A stretch of 64,000 nucleotides of DNA. Origin: PALSA-1296 sp038210275 (GTDB lineage: Bacteria > Bacteroidota > Ignavibacteria > Palsa-1295). Both the position numbers and the translations under genes were made by a program. Positions 1 through 8,550 of the stretch are shown here, piece by piece; position 1 is the first letter of the stretch; each line of letters opens with the position of its first letter. The DNA lies in NCBI GenBank assembly GCA_038210275.1, contig JBBQWV010000003.1, positions 1 to 64,000 of the forward strand. The letters are read 5' to 3'. The notes under the pieces were generated by a model. The model ran no database searches and was not told the DNA's origin. It saw only the letters and a list, made by a program, of their open reading frames with translations.

Positions 1-1
1 T

Positions 2-751
2 CAACTCTTCGGCTCGGGCAGAATTCCGAAAGAGAATGTCCAATTTATTCCGACGCTATCGACGAATACAGCATCGGCGGGAATGCTCATTGATCTTTCA
101 GTGAAACCCGATAAGATCATCACAGGTAAAGCTCTGCATAGTATTTCCTTTGATCTGAACTACATCGGCGATCTGCTGAATTATAACTCTGTCCTCAGCA
201 ATAACCCCTTGGCTATTTTAACAAAAGGGACAATAACCCATAACGGTAGAATAGAAACTTTGCCCATCACCATCACCGGAAATGATCTCTCCCTTGATCC
301 ATCACAAGCCATAGCAGATATAAAATTCCAAGTAATGCTGACCGATACAGCAAAGACATCTATCACTATCAACAATCTCAAACTCAATGGCGGTGATGCT
401 GATTATCAGAACTGCATTCTCTCAGCAGATACATCCACTACTAACTTCATGCTGAATTTTCAATGCGGAGATACAACACTGTATAATTATCTGAGAACGG
501 GTACCCTGATTAGTATCCTCTCCATGCGCCCCAATCCGGCACAAGATGAAATAGAGATAGCCTTGCAATCAGGATTAAAGCAAGATGCGAATGTGGAGAT
601 ATTTAATGCTCTCGGCGCAAGAGTATATTTCGGTGCGAAGAATTTGGTAGTTGGGGAGAATAAGGTTCATCTCGATACGAAGGGTCTTTCATCGGGAGTG
701 TATTTGGTGCGGGTTGGGAATGTGAGTCAGTCGTTAGTTATTAGTCGGTAG
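2..751 (+). CDS. C-terminal part of a T9SS-secreted protein (5' end outside window)
   Basis: The frame is open from base 2, so the gene is cut by the window edge; the first internal ATG is at 83. About 250 residues are visible. The last 80 or so form a type A type IX secretion sorting domain: MRPNPAQDE opens the domain, VEIFNALGARVYF is the middle strand, and LSSGVYLVRV near the end is the usual closing motif. In known T9SS cargo this domain sends the protein across the outer membrane after Sec export and is then removed. The part before it is beta-rich, has few cysteines and cannot be assigned. The stop is followed by a strong hairpin (776-803). The sorting tail is clear; the passenger function is unknown. 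Confidence 0.85.
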   Translation, partial: QLFGSGRIPKENVQFIPTLSTNTASAGMLIDLSVKPDKIITGKALHSISFDLNYIGDLLNYNSVLSNNPLAILTKGTITHNGRIETLPITITGNDLSLDPSQAIADIKFQVMLTDTAKTSITINNLKLNGGDADYQNCILSADTSTTNFMLNFQCGDTTLYNYLRTGTLISILSMRPNPAQDEIEIALQSGLKQDANVEIFNALGARVYFGAKNLVVGENKVHLDTKGLSSGVYLVRVGNVSQSLVISR

Positions 752-775
752 CAAAGGAGAAGCCCTCACCCTTAA

Positions 776-803
776 TCCCTCTCCCGGATTACCGGGAGAG
801 GGA
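776..803. terminator. 12-bp hairpin after the T9SS gene
   Basis: Perfect inverted repeat: tccctctcccgg at 776-787 and ccgggagaggga at 792-803, with a 4-base loop. There is no T run, so it is either a weak terminator or a copy of a dispersed palindrome. A decayed relative (ccctgag...ggagaggga) lies at 27070-27092, in front of comM. Confidence 0.5.
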
Positions 804-816
804 GACATAAAGACGG

Positions 817-833
817 GCGGACTGAGAGTCCGC
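817..833. repeat. Short relic of the GGACT palindrome family
   Basis: gcggact-gag-agtccgc inverted repeat followed by accact. It resembles the core and edge of the 48-bp palindromes at 8493-8540 and 26495-26542, but is shortened. It lies in the gap before the flavoprotein gene. Confidence 0.4.
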
Positions 834-893
834 ACCACTGGAGATAGATTGCATCTGCGACATTCCAGCGGGTTCTTGCGTTCTATGCGCTTC

Positions 894-2060
894 ATGAAAT
901 ACGATGTCATTATTATCGGGGGCGGTGCTGCGGGCTTGATGTGCGCTATTGAAGCGGGGAAGCGCGGGCGAAGCGTTCTTATTATTGAAGCTGCGGAAAA
1001 GATCGGTAAGAAAATTCTGATCTCCGGCGGAGGCAGATGCAATTTCACAAATAAGCAAGTCCTTGCAAAGAATTTCCTTTCAGAGAACGCACATTTCTGT
1101 AAGTCAGCTCTTGCCCGCTATTCACAAAAAGATTTTATTGCCTTAGTCGAAAAGTATGGAATTGCTTATCACGAAAAAACTCTCGGTCAGCTTTTTTGTG
1201 ATGATAGTTCGAGAGAAATTCTTGCCATGCTCGAAAAAGAATGCGCTGATGTCGGAGTGGTGATCATAACCGATTGCAAGGTTGAAAATATTTCTAAAGT
1301 TGAGCAATTTCATCTCCTGACAAATCAAGGCGAATATGAATGCGATTCTCTGGTGATCGCATCTGGTGGTTTATCTATTCCTAAAATGGGGGCGACGAAT
1401 TTTGGATATAAAATTGCCGAGCAATTTGGGCTAGATATAATCTCTGCTCGCCCTGCACTTGTCCCATTGCTGTGGCAGGAAAAAGATCGCCGAGCCTATA
1501 GCGAACTCAGTGGCATTGCAATTCCGGTGAAAGTGACATGCAAGAAAGTAATGTTCAAAGAAAATATGCTTTTTACGCATCGCGGTCTATCCGGTCCTGC
1601 GATCTTGCAGATCTCATCGTATTGGAAAGAAGGCGAGGCAATCACGATCGATCTATCGGAATATATCGACTTCGAAAAAGTCTTTCAAAAATACCGAACC
1701 AATAGATTAGAACTCGCTGCAATTCTCTCGCGATATTTGCCGCGTCGTTTTGTTTTGAAATGGTGCGAATTTAATGCACCATCGAAGCCGATGAATCAGA
1801 TGTCCGATAAAGCCTTAAGAAGCACCGCAGAACTGCTCCATCATTGGAAAGTTATTCCTGCAAGCACCGATGGATTTGATAAAGCCGAAGTTACAGTAGG
1901 CGGAGTTGATACGAACGAGCTTTCATCGAAGACGATGGAAGCATCAAAAGTAACAGGGCTGTATTTTATAGGAGAAGTCGTTGATGTCACCGGTTGGCTT
2001 GGCGGGTATAATTTTCAATGGGCTTGGTCGTCAGGCTGGGCAGCGGGGCAAGCCGTTTAA
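894..2060 (+). CDS. NAD(P)/FAD-dependent oxidoreductase, BaiN/HI0933 family
   Basis: A 388-residue flavoprotein. It opens with MKYDVIIIGGGAAGLM, a dinucleotide-binding Rossmann motif at the very N-terminus; this is why the ATG at 894 is preferred to the in-frame ATG at 849, which would add 15 residues partly made of repeat sequence. LISGGGRCNFTN at about residue 42 and the C-terminal VGGVDTNEL and GWLGGYNFQWAWSSG blocks are typical of the HI0933/YhiN/BaiN family. Members bind FAD; their physiological substrates are mostly unknown, though BaiN reduces bile-acid intermediates in gut clostridia. The length is normal. It probably starts a run of same-strand housekeeping genes, and nothing nearby suggests a pathway. 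Confidence 0.88.
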   Translation: MKYDVIIIGGGAAGLMCAIEAGKRGRSVLIIEAAEKIGKKILISGGGRCNFTNKQVLAKNFLSENAHFCKSALARYSQKDFIALVEKYGIAYHEKTLGQLFCDDSSREILAMLEKECADVGVVIITDCKVENISKVEQFHLLTNQGEYECDSLVIASGGLSIPKMGATNFGYKIAEQFGLDIISARPALVPLLWQEKDRRAYSELSGIAIPVKVTCKKVMFKENMLFTHRGLSGPAILQISSYWKEGEAITIDLSEYIDFEKVFQKYRTNRLELAAILSRYLPRRFVLKWCEFNAPSKPMNQMSDKALRSTAELLHHWKVIPASTDGFDKAEVTVGGVDTNELSSKTMEASKVTGLYFIGEVVDVTGWLGGYNFQWAWSSGWAAGQAV

Positions 2061-2119
2061 TCACGAATTAGAATTTAGAATATTTTTTTGATTCTATCAA
2101 TAGTTAACTGTTAATTTGT

Positions 2120-2860
2120 ATGGAATGCTTCATAGTTAAAGAATCCGATATTGATCTTGACTTGAAATCACTTGTTCTTCGAGGGGATGAGGCACGTCAT
2201 GCTATTCGGGTTCTGCGACTACGTATTGGCGAGAAGTTAATGGCAACAACGCTACATGGTTTTTGCTACCTTGCCACGATGGATCGAAGTGAACAAATAA
2301 ATAAAACTGAATGGGAAGCGCACTGCCTTCTTGAAGAAATCCTCCCTGAGCATAATGAACCTTCTATTGATATTCAACTCATTCAAGGAATTCCGCAGCA
2401 ACAATCAAAGTTTGAAGAGATCATTGAGAAAATTACGGAGATAGGGATCACTTCAATTACTCCTATTTTTTCCAAACGAACAGAAAAGAAAAGTTTTAAT
2501 AAGGAGCGGATTATTCGAATTTTGGAGAATGGATCGAAGCAGGCATATCGAGCAAGGCTTCCCATATTGCATGAGATCACAAGTCTCGAAGAAGCCTTAA
2601 AAACTTCTCAATCAGAAGGAAGATCTATTATAACGCTTCATGAATCTGCACCATTAACTGATTCGCTTGCGAATGCTTTACAGGATTCCAAGGGAAATAG
2701 AATTTCTTTAGTCGTCGGGTCTGAAGGGGGATTCGATGAAGCCGAAATTATGTTAGCGCAGAGTTCATATAAAGCGCGGATCGCATCACTTGGACCGCGG
2801 AGATTGCGAGCCGAAACAGCAGCAATAATGGCTGTTTCACTTGCTATTGGAATTCATTAA
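2120..2860 (+). CDS. rsmE: 16S rRNA (uracil-1498-N3)-methyltransferase RsmE
   Basis: A 246-residue SPOUT methyltransferase that methylates N3 of U1498 in the decoding region of 16S rRNA using S-adenosylmethionine. The N-terminal PUA-like part contains RGDEARHAIRVLR. The C-terminal knot carries the two diagnostic SAM-binding blocks, VVGSEGGFDEAEI and LGPRRLRAETAA. The start is an ATG 59 bases after the flavoprotein stop. Length and motifs fit the family well and I see no anomaly. Confidence 0.95.
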   Translation: MECFIVKESDIDLDLKSLVLRGDEARHAIRVLRLRIGEKLMATTLHGFCYLATMDRSEQINKTEWEAHCLLEEILPEHNEPSIDIQLIQGIPQQQSKFEEIIEKITEIGITSITPIFSKRTEKKSFNKERIIRILENGSKQAYRARLPILHEITSLEEALKTSQSEGRSIITLHESAPLTDSLANALQDSKGNRISLVVGSEGGFDEAEIMLAQSSYKARIASLGPRRLRAETAAIMAVSLAIGIH

Positions 2861-2883
2861 CAATCTAATTTCCCCAGATCGTT

Positions 2884-3822
2884 TTGAAAATATACGTTGT
2901 CGTTTTTTTTATTATCTTTTGCTTTACTCGATCTTCTTTCGGAAGTTCAGTTGACTCTCTAATTCCTTCAAAACTTTCATTAGGAGTTGATACTTCTGCG
3001 GTGATCCATGACAGTACGGATCAAACAATTGTAAAATTAATTCGCCCAACAGTTTATGATTGGATAACGAATCTTCCCGGCGATTGGTATCATTGGGCAA
3101 AGCAAAGTTTTACCGTACGTCAGCTTCCTCTTATCGCCGGACTCACTGCCATAACAGCTATTACTATCATTACCGATTATGATTCGTGGCAGGCGTTCAA
3201 AAAACCGTATGACAAGAATAAAACATTTCACGATATAAATGACGTAACATCCTATCTCGGTGATGGCAAGGTACAATTTGGTTTAGCGGGCGCATTTTTA
3301 TTAGGCGGACTTGTTTTTAACGATACTCGTGCAATTCGAACTGCCAGCCAAGTCGCAGAAGTGATACTTGCTTCCGGTGGAGTAGTGCAGCTTCTAAAAC
3401 ATTTAACTGGCAGAGAAAGCCCATTCACTGCAACAACTCCGACCGGAAGATGGGACTTCTTTCCGAATCAGATCCAATACGCCAAGCATGTTCCGCATTA
3501 TGATGCTTTCCCTTCGGGACATATAGCAACAGTGCTTGCTACTATTACGGTCATCGCAGAAAACTATCCACATGAACATTGGATAAAATATATCGGCTAC
3601 CCTGTTGTTGCTTCTGTTGCCGTTGGACTTGTTGCAACAAGTATCCATTGGTGGAGCGATATTCCGCTTGGAGTGGTTATTGGATATAGCTTTGGAATGC
3701 TTGTTTCTCATCCGGAAAGCGATCAGATAAGTGATTCGAAGATAAGCGGATTGCAACCTTCGCTCAATTTTGCAGTGCTTTCAAACGGATCGCCGGGATT
3801 GGGATTTACGCTTCATTTGTAG
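2884..3822 (+). CDS. PAP2 family membrane phosphatase-like protein
   Basis: A 312-residue exported or membrane protein with a TTG start and a hydrophobic N-terminal segment (IYVVVFFIIFCF). Several membrane helices follow. The PAP2 acid-phosphatase superfamily is recognised by LLKHLTGRESPF (first motif), DAFPSGHIATV (second, with the catalytic-region His) and SIHWWSDIPLG (third, with the nucleophilic His and Asp). The usual Arg of the first motif (K-x6-RP) reads Ser here, and the Ser-Arg that opens the third motif is also absent. This may be a subfamily trait or altered activity. Typical substrates are undecaprenyl pyrophosphate or phosphatidylglycerol phosphate; here the substrate is unknown. 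pgsA lies 1.1 kb downstream, so a phospholipid role is possible but only inferred. Confidence 0.8.
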   Translation: MKIYVVVFFIIFCFTRSSFGSSVDSLIPSKLSLGVDTSAVIHDSTDQTIVKLIRPTVYDWITNLPGDWYHWAKQSFTVRQLPLIAGLTAITAITIITDYDSWQAFKKPYDKNKTFHDINDVTSYLGDGKVQFGLAGAFLLGGLVFNDTRAIRTASQVAEVILASGGVVQLLKHLTGRESPFTATTPTGRWDFFPNQIQYAKHVPHYDAFPSGHIATVLATITVIAENYPHEHWIKYIGYPVVASVAVGLVATSIHWWSDIPLGVVIGYSFGMLVSHPESDQISDSKISGLQPSLNFAVLSNGSPGLGFTLHL

Positions 3823-3849
3823 GCACCTCCAATTTCTTTCGTAAATTTG
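3816..3849 (+). promoter_or_regulatory. Bacteroidota-type promoter for the ABC ATPase gene
   Basis: TTTG at 3816-3819 and TAAATTTG at 3842-3849, separated by 22 bases. This fits the -33 TTTG / -7 TAnnTTTG consensus of Bacteroidota sigma factors. Transcription would start near 3856, about 30 bases before the ATG at 3887. The -33 box overlaps the last codons of the PAP2 gene. Confidence 0.6.
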
Positions 3850-3886
3850 AATAATTAAGATCGGACACATTACTAATTTTACCATT

Positions 3887-4897
3887 ATGTCGGATATTCT
3901 TCTTGAAGTAAGCGGACTGAAAAAATATTTTCCAATCAAAAAAGGAGTATTCTCCAAGACGGTTGGTAATGTCAAAGCTGTTGATGATGTCTCTTTTACG
4001 ATCAGACGCGGGGAGACGCTCGGCTTAGTAGGCGAATCAGGTTGCGGCAAGACGACTACAGGCCGCTGTATCCTTCGTCTAATCGAGCCGACAGCAGGAT
4101 CGGTGAAATTCGAAGGGGAGGAAGTCACGACGATGGACCAAAAGCGTCTTCGCGAGATGCGCCGCCAGATGCAGATCATTTTTCAGGATCCTTATTCTTC
4201 ACTCAATCCACGCATCACTGTTGGGGGAATGCTGACTGAAATTTTGAAGGTTCATGGACTGAGAAAGACGGATGCCGAAGTGAAAGACCGCGTTGAAGAG
4301 TTACTTCAAACAGTGGGTTTAAGTCCTTTGCATACAAGACGATACCCGCATGAGTTTTCGGGCGGTCAGAGACAGCGTATTGGTATTGCCCGCGCACTTT
4401 CTGTTGAGCCAAAGTTTATCGTTTGTGATGAACCTGTCAGTGCATTGGATGTATCCATCCAATCTCAGGTCTTGAATCTTCTTATGGATTTGCAGCAGAA
4501 ATTGGGTTTGACATATCTCTTTATTGCCCATGATCTTTCCGTTGTAAAGCATATTTCTGACCGTGTCGCTGTGATGTATTTGGGCGAGATCGTCGAGATA
4601 ACGGATTACAAATCTCTTTATGCTTCGCCGAAGGCTCCTTATACCCAAGCGCTTCTCTCAGCTGTGCCAATTGCAAACCCGAGAGCAAAACGCGACCGCA
4701 TCGTTTTGACAGGCGACGTTCCAAGTCCTGCCAATGTGCCGACCGGCTGCTATTTCCACCCTCGTTGCCCTCAGGCTTTTGGGGATTGTAATTCAGTCCA
4801 TCCGCTTCTCGCCGCAGAAAGCGAAGGACGTGAGGTGAGATGCTTGCTCTATCCAAGCAGCTACCCTCAGGAAAGTACCGTTGCAAAAGCAGCGTGA
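3887..4897 (+). CDS. Oligopeptide/dipeptide ABC transporter ATPase (OppF/DppF type)
   Basis: A 336-residue ABC ATPase with Walker A GESGCGKTT (about residue 51), signature FSGGQRQRIGIARAL, and Walker B FIVCDEPVSALD. The C-terminal oligopeptide-transporter extension contains PTGCYFHPRCPQAFGDC, whose cysteines can hold an Fe-S cluster in this family. It would power import of peptides together with an OppD-type ATPase, two permeases and a binding protein. None of those is in the window, so this is an orphan ATPase whose partners must be encoded elsewhere. It has its own promoter. The closing sequence is ordinary and the length is normal. Confidence 0.92.
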   Translation: MSDILLEVSGLKKYFPIKKGVFSKTVGNVKAVDDVSFTIRRGETLGLVGESGCGKTTTGRCILRLIEPTAGSVKFEGEEVTTMDQKRLREMRRQMQIIFQDPYSSLNPRITVGGMLTEILKVHGLRKTDAEVKDRVEELLQTVGLSPLHTRRYPHEFSGGQRQRIGIARALSVEPKFIVCDEPVSALDVSIQSQVLNLLMDLQQKLGLTYLFIAHDLSVVKHISDRVAVMYLGEIVEITDYKSLYASPKAPYTQALLSAVPIANPRAKRDRIVLTGDVPSPANVPTGCYFHPRCPQAFGDCNSVHPLLAAESEGREVRCLLYPSSYPQESTVAKAA

Positions 4898-4945
4898 GAA
4901 ATAAGTCAAAAGTCAAAACTTCAAAGTCAAAATTATGACTTTGCC
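4898..4945. repeat. Word-stutter spacer (AGTCAAAA/GACTTT)
   Basis: The whole gap between the ABC gene and pgsA is made of variants of one short word: agtcaaaagtcaaaac, then aagtcaaaa, then the inverse atgacttt. It is neither a clean tandem repeat nor a hairpin terminator. Similar spacers built from other words recur across the window. Confidence 0.5.
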
Positions 4946-5515
4946 ATGAATGAAAAAAGCAACCTCCATGCTTCGGACAAGATTCTGACTGCTTCGAATT
5001 GCATCAGCTTCTTTCGTATTCTTCTTGCTATTCCGACAATAATTTTTCTTCTTCGTGATGAGTTTCTCCTCACAGGGTCGTTGATGGTTATTGCCTACAT
5101 CACCGATCTTCTTGATGGCTATGTTGCCAGGAAGACTGGTAGCATCAGTGAGTTTGGCAAAATGATCGATCCTGTAGCAGATAAGATTTATGTCGCAGCA
5201 CTTATTCTTGCAATGGTTTCGAAGGGGTTGGTGCCGTTATGGTTCGTTCTTATTGTTATTGGGAAAGATATATTCATCATGCTCGGAGTGCTGCTTTCTC
5301 GAAAAAAGATCGGAGCAGTTCTCCCTTCGAACTATTGGGGTAAGTCCGCAATATTACTCACGATAATCTGCCTTTTTCTCTCAGTACGCGGAGTTTCCCA
5401 AGATATTTTGGTGTTTGGTTGGGTAGCATCAACGGTACTGATCGCAATCTCATTCGTGATCTATGCGGTCCGCGCTTCGAAGCTTATCAAATTATCTGCC
5501 ACAGCAAAAAGCTAA
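4946..5515 (+). CDS. pgsA: CDP-diacylglycerol-glycerol-3-phosphate phosphatidyltransferase PgsA
   Basis: A 189-residue inner-membrane enzyme that makes phosphatidylglycerol phosphate from CDP-diacylglycerol and glycerol-3-phosphate. The CDP-alcohol phosphatidyltransferase signature D-x2-DG-x2-AR-x8-G-x3-D-x3-D is complete at about residues 51-75 (TDLLDGYVAR, then EFGKMIDPVADK). Four or five membrane helices surround it. Chain length matches PgsA; other members of the superfamily (phosphatidylserine or cardiolipin type) are possible but fit less well. It is followed closely by ftsY and mutL on the same strand. Confidence 0.88.
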   Translation: MNEKSNLHASDKILTASNCISFFRILLAIPTIIFLLRDEFLLTGSLMVIAYITDLLDGYVARKTGSISEFGKMIDPVADKIYVAALILAMVSKGLVPLWFVLIVIGKDIFIMLGVLLSRKKIGAVLPSNYWGKSAILLTIICLFLSVRGVSQDILVFGWVASTVLIAISFVIYAVRASKLIKLSATAKS

Positions 5516-5561
5516 TCAGGTTTCAGCTTTTTGTTTTGAGCTTTTCGCTTTTTTTTCACTC

Positions 5562-6557
5562 ATGGGTTTTTTCGATAAATTCAAGATATCGCGCCTTAAA
5601 GAAGGGCTTGCAAAAACACAAGAAAATCTTGTGCGCAAGTTCACGCGTATCTTGCACCGCTCCCGAAAGATTGACGATGAACTGCTTGCCGAAATAGAAG
5701 AGACTCTGCTCCTTGCCGATGTCGGCTTTGCGACGACGGAGCAGATCATGAAGAATATCGTTGATCAGATGGCGCGCATGAAGTGGTCGGATGCATCACA
5801 GCTTCGCGATGAACTTCGTATTGAGATCACAAAAGCTCTTACTCACAATGGCACATTCATTACTCAAGAGCCATTCAGTCTTCCGGCAGATGCGAAACCG
5901 TATGTCATCATGGTTATCGGAGTCAATGGAGTCGGCAAGACTACGACGATAGGAAAACTTGCTTATAATTATCGTAACGCGGGGAAGAAAGTTATTATCG
6001 GTGCTGCTGATACGTTCAGAGCCGCAGCGAATTCGCAGCTTGAAGTTTGGGCAGAACGTGCAGGAGTTGATATTATTCAACAGCATCATGGCGCAGATCC
6101 ATCCGCCGTTGCGTATGATACCATTCAATCGGCTATAGCCAAGAATGCCGATGTTGTGCTCATTGATACTGCCGGTAGATTGCATAATAAAACGCATCTC
6201 ATGGCAGAGCTTGAAAAAATGACACGAGTCATGCGCAAGTTTTCAGCTGATACGCCGCATGAAATATTGCTTGCTCTTGATGCAACGACAGGACAGAATG
6301 CGTTGCAGCAGGCAAAAGAATTTACTAAAGTGGCGCCGATCACGGGACTCATCTTAACGAAACTTGACGGCACGGCGAAGGGCGGAGTAATCATCGCTCT
6401 TGCTAATGAAATGAAAATTCCGGTGAAATATATCGGAGTTGGAGAGCAGATCGATGATTTGCAGCCATTCGATCCGCATGAATTTTCGAAAGCTCTTTTT
6501 GGTGACGAAACTTTCCGTGGTGAAGAGTATTCAGTTGAAGAGGAAATAAAAGCTTAA
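5562..6557 (+). CDS. ftsY: Signal recognition particle receptor FtsY
   Basis: A 331-residue SRP GTPase that docks ribosome-SRP complexes at the inner membrane. The start MGFFDKFKISRLKEGL at 5562 gives the usual short N domain; the in-frame start at 5463 would overlap pgsA and add an unrelated segment. GTPase motifs are in order: G1 GVNGVGKTTTIGKL, the DTFRAAA block, G3 DTAGRLHNK, and G4 TKLDGTAKGG. There is no acidic A domain, as is common outside Proteobacteria, and membrane contact would rest on the N-terminal amphipathic helix. The stop is followed by mutL after only 2 bases, indicating co-transcription. Confidence 0.95.
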   Translation: MGFFDKFKISRLKEGLAKTQENLVRKFTRILHRSRKIDDELLAEIEETLLLADVGFATTEQIMKNIVDQMARMKWSDASQLRDELRIEITKALTHNGTFITQEPFSLPADAKPYVIMVIGVNGVGKTTTIGKLAYNYRNAGKKVIIGAADTFRAAANSQLEVWAERAGVDIIQQHHGADPSAVAYDTIQSAIAKNADVVLIDTAGRLHNKTHLMAELEKMTRVMRKFSADTPHEILLALDATTGQNALQQAKEFTKVAPITGLILTKLDGTAKGGVIIALANEMKIPVKYIGVGEQIDDLQPFDPHEFSKALFGDETFRGEEYSVEEEIKA

Positions 6558-6559
6558 GT

Positions 6560-8482
6560 ATGTCCATCATTCATAAACTTTCGCCGACGTTGGCGCAGAA
6601 GATCGCAGCAGGCGAAGTAGTAACTCGCCCTGAATCTGTTGTCAAAGAATTAGTCGAGAACTCGCTTGATTCGGGCGCACAAACAATTACGATCGTTATC
6701 AAGCAAGCAGGACGCGCTCTTATCCAAGTTGTCGATGATGGCACCGGGATGTCTCGCGAAGATGCAGAGCTTTCTATTGAGCGTCATGCAACAAGCAAAC
6801 TCGATGCATTTGATGACCTTGAGAAATTACGCACGTATGGTTTTCGTGGCGAGGCATTAGCTTCGATTGCTTCAGTCTCGCAATTTGAAATGCGTACTCG
6901 CAGAAGAGAAGATGAACTTGGTACGTTTATTAAACTTGAAGGCGGGATTAAGAGGGAAGTTCGCTCCGAAGCATGTGATGAAGGAACGGCAATTGCAATT
7001 CGTACATTATTTTTCAACGTCCCTGCTCGTCGCAAATTCATGAAGAGCGAGGCAACGGAATTTAAACATATCGTTGATACCGTGACTCGGGCAGCGATGA
7101 GTAATCCTCATGTAAGGTTTGTGCTTGTCAGCGATCACGACTGTGTTTTTGATCTTCCGGCGCAGCGTCCGCTTCCCGAGCGCATCGAACAAATTTATGG
7201 CGCGAATTTGCGCAGAGCATTACTGCCTGTCGAAAATGTAACGCAGCAATTTCATTTGCATGGCTTCATCAGTGCTCCGAGTTTTGTGAAGCGTGTTCGC
7301 ACCGAGCAATTATTTTTTGTCAACGGACGTCCGATTCATTCATCACGCGGACTTTCGTTTGCCGTTGCGAATGCGTATGAACATCTCATTGAAAAAGGCG
7401 CATTTCCTTCATGCTTTCTTTTTATTGATATTGATCCTGCGAAAATAGATGTGAATGTTCATCCGCAAAAACTTGAGGTCAAGTTTGAAGATGAACGAGC
7501 GATTATTGACGAAGTGAGACATACGCTTGCAAATGTTTTGCAACGCGCCAGCCAGCAATCAGCTTCCGAAGGCGCTATGGCTCCGGAAATGCTAATGCCT
7601 GCGGCAATCAATCAAGGAGACCGTGCACGATTACGCTACCCAGAATTCGGAAGTGCACCAACCGCAAAGCCATCTGGATTTGAAAAAATACCAGTAGGCA
7701 AGCCGCCGATCCCAAGTAGCGGCACACAAACTCTTGATAGGCTTTTTGGGAAAACATCGCAAGATCTTTTTGGAAATTCTCCCTCGCGTCTTGTTCCCGC
7801 TGAGTCGCAGACAAGCGGCGACGACGGGCTGACACCACGCCCACTTTCATCTCCGGCAGAAAGAAAAGCGATCGTAACGGAAGTATTTTCCGATCGCCCG
7901 ACATTATGGCAGATGCATAATAAATACATTTTCTGCTCGATCAAATCCGGCATGATGATCGTTGATCAGCACGTTGCACATGAACGTGTGCTCTATGAAC
8001 GGATGCTTCGTTCGCTTGAAGATGGATCATCATTGTCGCAAGAACTTCTCTTTCCTCAGGCTGTCGAATTATTGCCACGCGAAGTTGCTCTCATTCGCGA
8101 ACTTCACGATCAGCTTGAAGCTCTCGGATTTCATATCAGATTTTTCGGCGGAACATCCGTCGTCATTGATGCCGTCCCTGCCGATGTAAAAAGCGGAAGC
8201 GAAGAAACGATCTTGCGCGAAATGCTGGAATCGTATGAAGAGTTTGATAGACTCGGTACGTTCAGTTCTCGCGAAGCGCTTGCCGCAGGTTTCTCCTGCA
8301 AAGCGGCGATCAAATCCGGCGATAAACTTTCGCAGGAAGAAATGCATTCACTGATCGAGCAGCTTTTCCAAACGAAGATGCCCTACGTCTGCCCGCACGG
8401 AAGACCGATTGTGATCAAGCTTGCACTTGATGAATTGGATAGAAGATTTGGAAGATCACCTGTTACTACAATGGAAGGATAA
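6560..8482 (+). CDS. mutL: DNA mismatch repair endonuclease MutL
   Basis: A 640-residue protein that links MutS mismatch recognition to strand nicking. The N-terminal GHKL ATPase shows KELVENSLDSGA, DDGTGM and YGFRGEALASIASV; the transducer domain follows. A variable linker spans roughly residues 335-440. The C-terminal domain has a metal-binding motif in the form DQHVAHERVLYE (the usual DQHA-x2-E-x4-E with Val for the Ala), plus VCPHGRP and RRFGRSP, so it belongs to the nicking, non-Dam type of MutL. It starts 2 bases after ftsY. The Val in the endonuclease motif is the only oddity and is probably tolerated. Confidence 0.95.
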   Translation: MSIIHKLSPTLAQKIAAGEVVTRPESVVKELVENSLDSGAQTITIVIKQAGRALIQVVDDGTGMSREDAELSIERHATSKLDAFDDLEKLRTYGFRGEALASIASVSQFEMRTRRREDELGTFIKLEGGIKREVRSEACDEGTAIAIRTLFFNVPARRKFMKSEATEFKHIVDTVTRAAMSNPHVRFVLVSDHDCVFDLPAQRPLPERIEQIYGANLRRALLPVENVTQQFHLHGFISAPSFVKRVRTEQLFFVNGRPIHSSRGLSFAVANAYEHLIEKGAFPSCFLFIDIDPAKIDVNVHPQKLEVKFEDERAIIDEVRHTLANVLQRASQQSASEGAMAPEMLMPAAINQGDRARLRYPEFGSAPTAKPSGFEKIPVGKPPIPSSGTQTLDRLFGKTSQDLFGNSPSRLVPAESQTSGDDGLTPRPLSSPAERKAIVTEVFSDRPTLWQMHNKYIFCSIKSGMMIVDQHVAHERVLYERMLRSLEDGSSLSQELLFPQAVELLPREVALIRELHDQLEALGFHIRFFGGTSVVIDAVPADVKSGSEETILREMLESYEEFDRLGTFSSREALAAGFSCKAAIKSGDKLSQEEMHSLIEQLFQTKMPYVCPHGRPIVIKLALDELDRRFGRSPVTTMEG

Positions 8483-8492
8483 AATTTTATAC

Positions 8493-8540
8493 AGTGGAGT
8501 GGACTTTAGTCCACCCGAACGGACTAAAGTCCGTTCCACT
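8493..8540. repeat. 48-bp palindromic repeat (GGACTTTAGTCC family), copy 1
   Basis: Begins agtggagtggactttagtcc and ends ggactaaagtccgttccact. The two halves are inverted copies with a few mismatches. It has exactly the length and edge sequence of the copy at 26495-26542. It fills the gap between mutL and the GH105 gene, where it could fold in RNA and act as a terminator or insulator. Confidence 0.75.
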
Positions 8541-8550
8541 ATTTGATAGA

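Noticed and set aside
734..1058. Two overlapping minus-strand frames over the flavoprotein start
   Set aside because: They are antisense to a clear FAD-binding N-terminus and have no recognisable content.
5463..5561. Upstream extension of ftsY
   Set aside because: It would overlap pgsA and add residues not found in FtsY; MGFFDKFK at 5562 is the family-type start.
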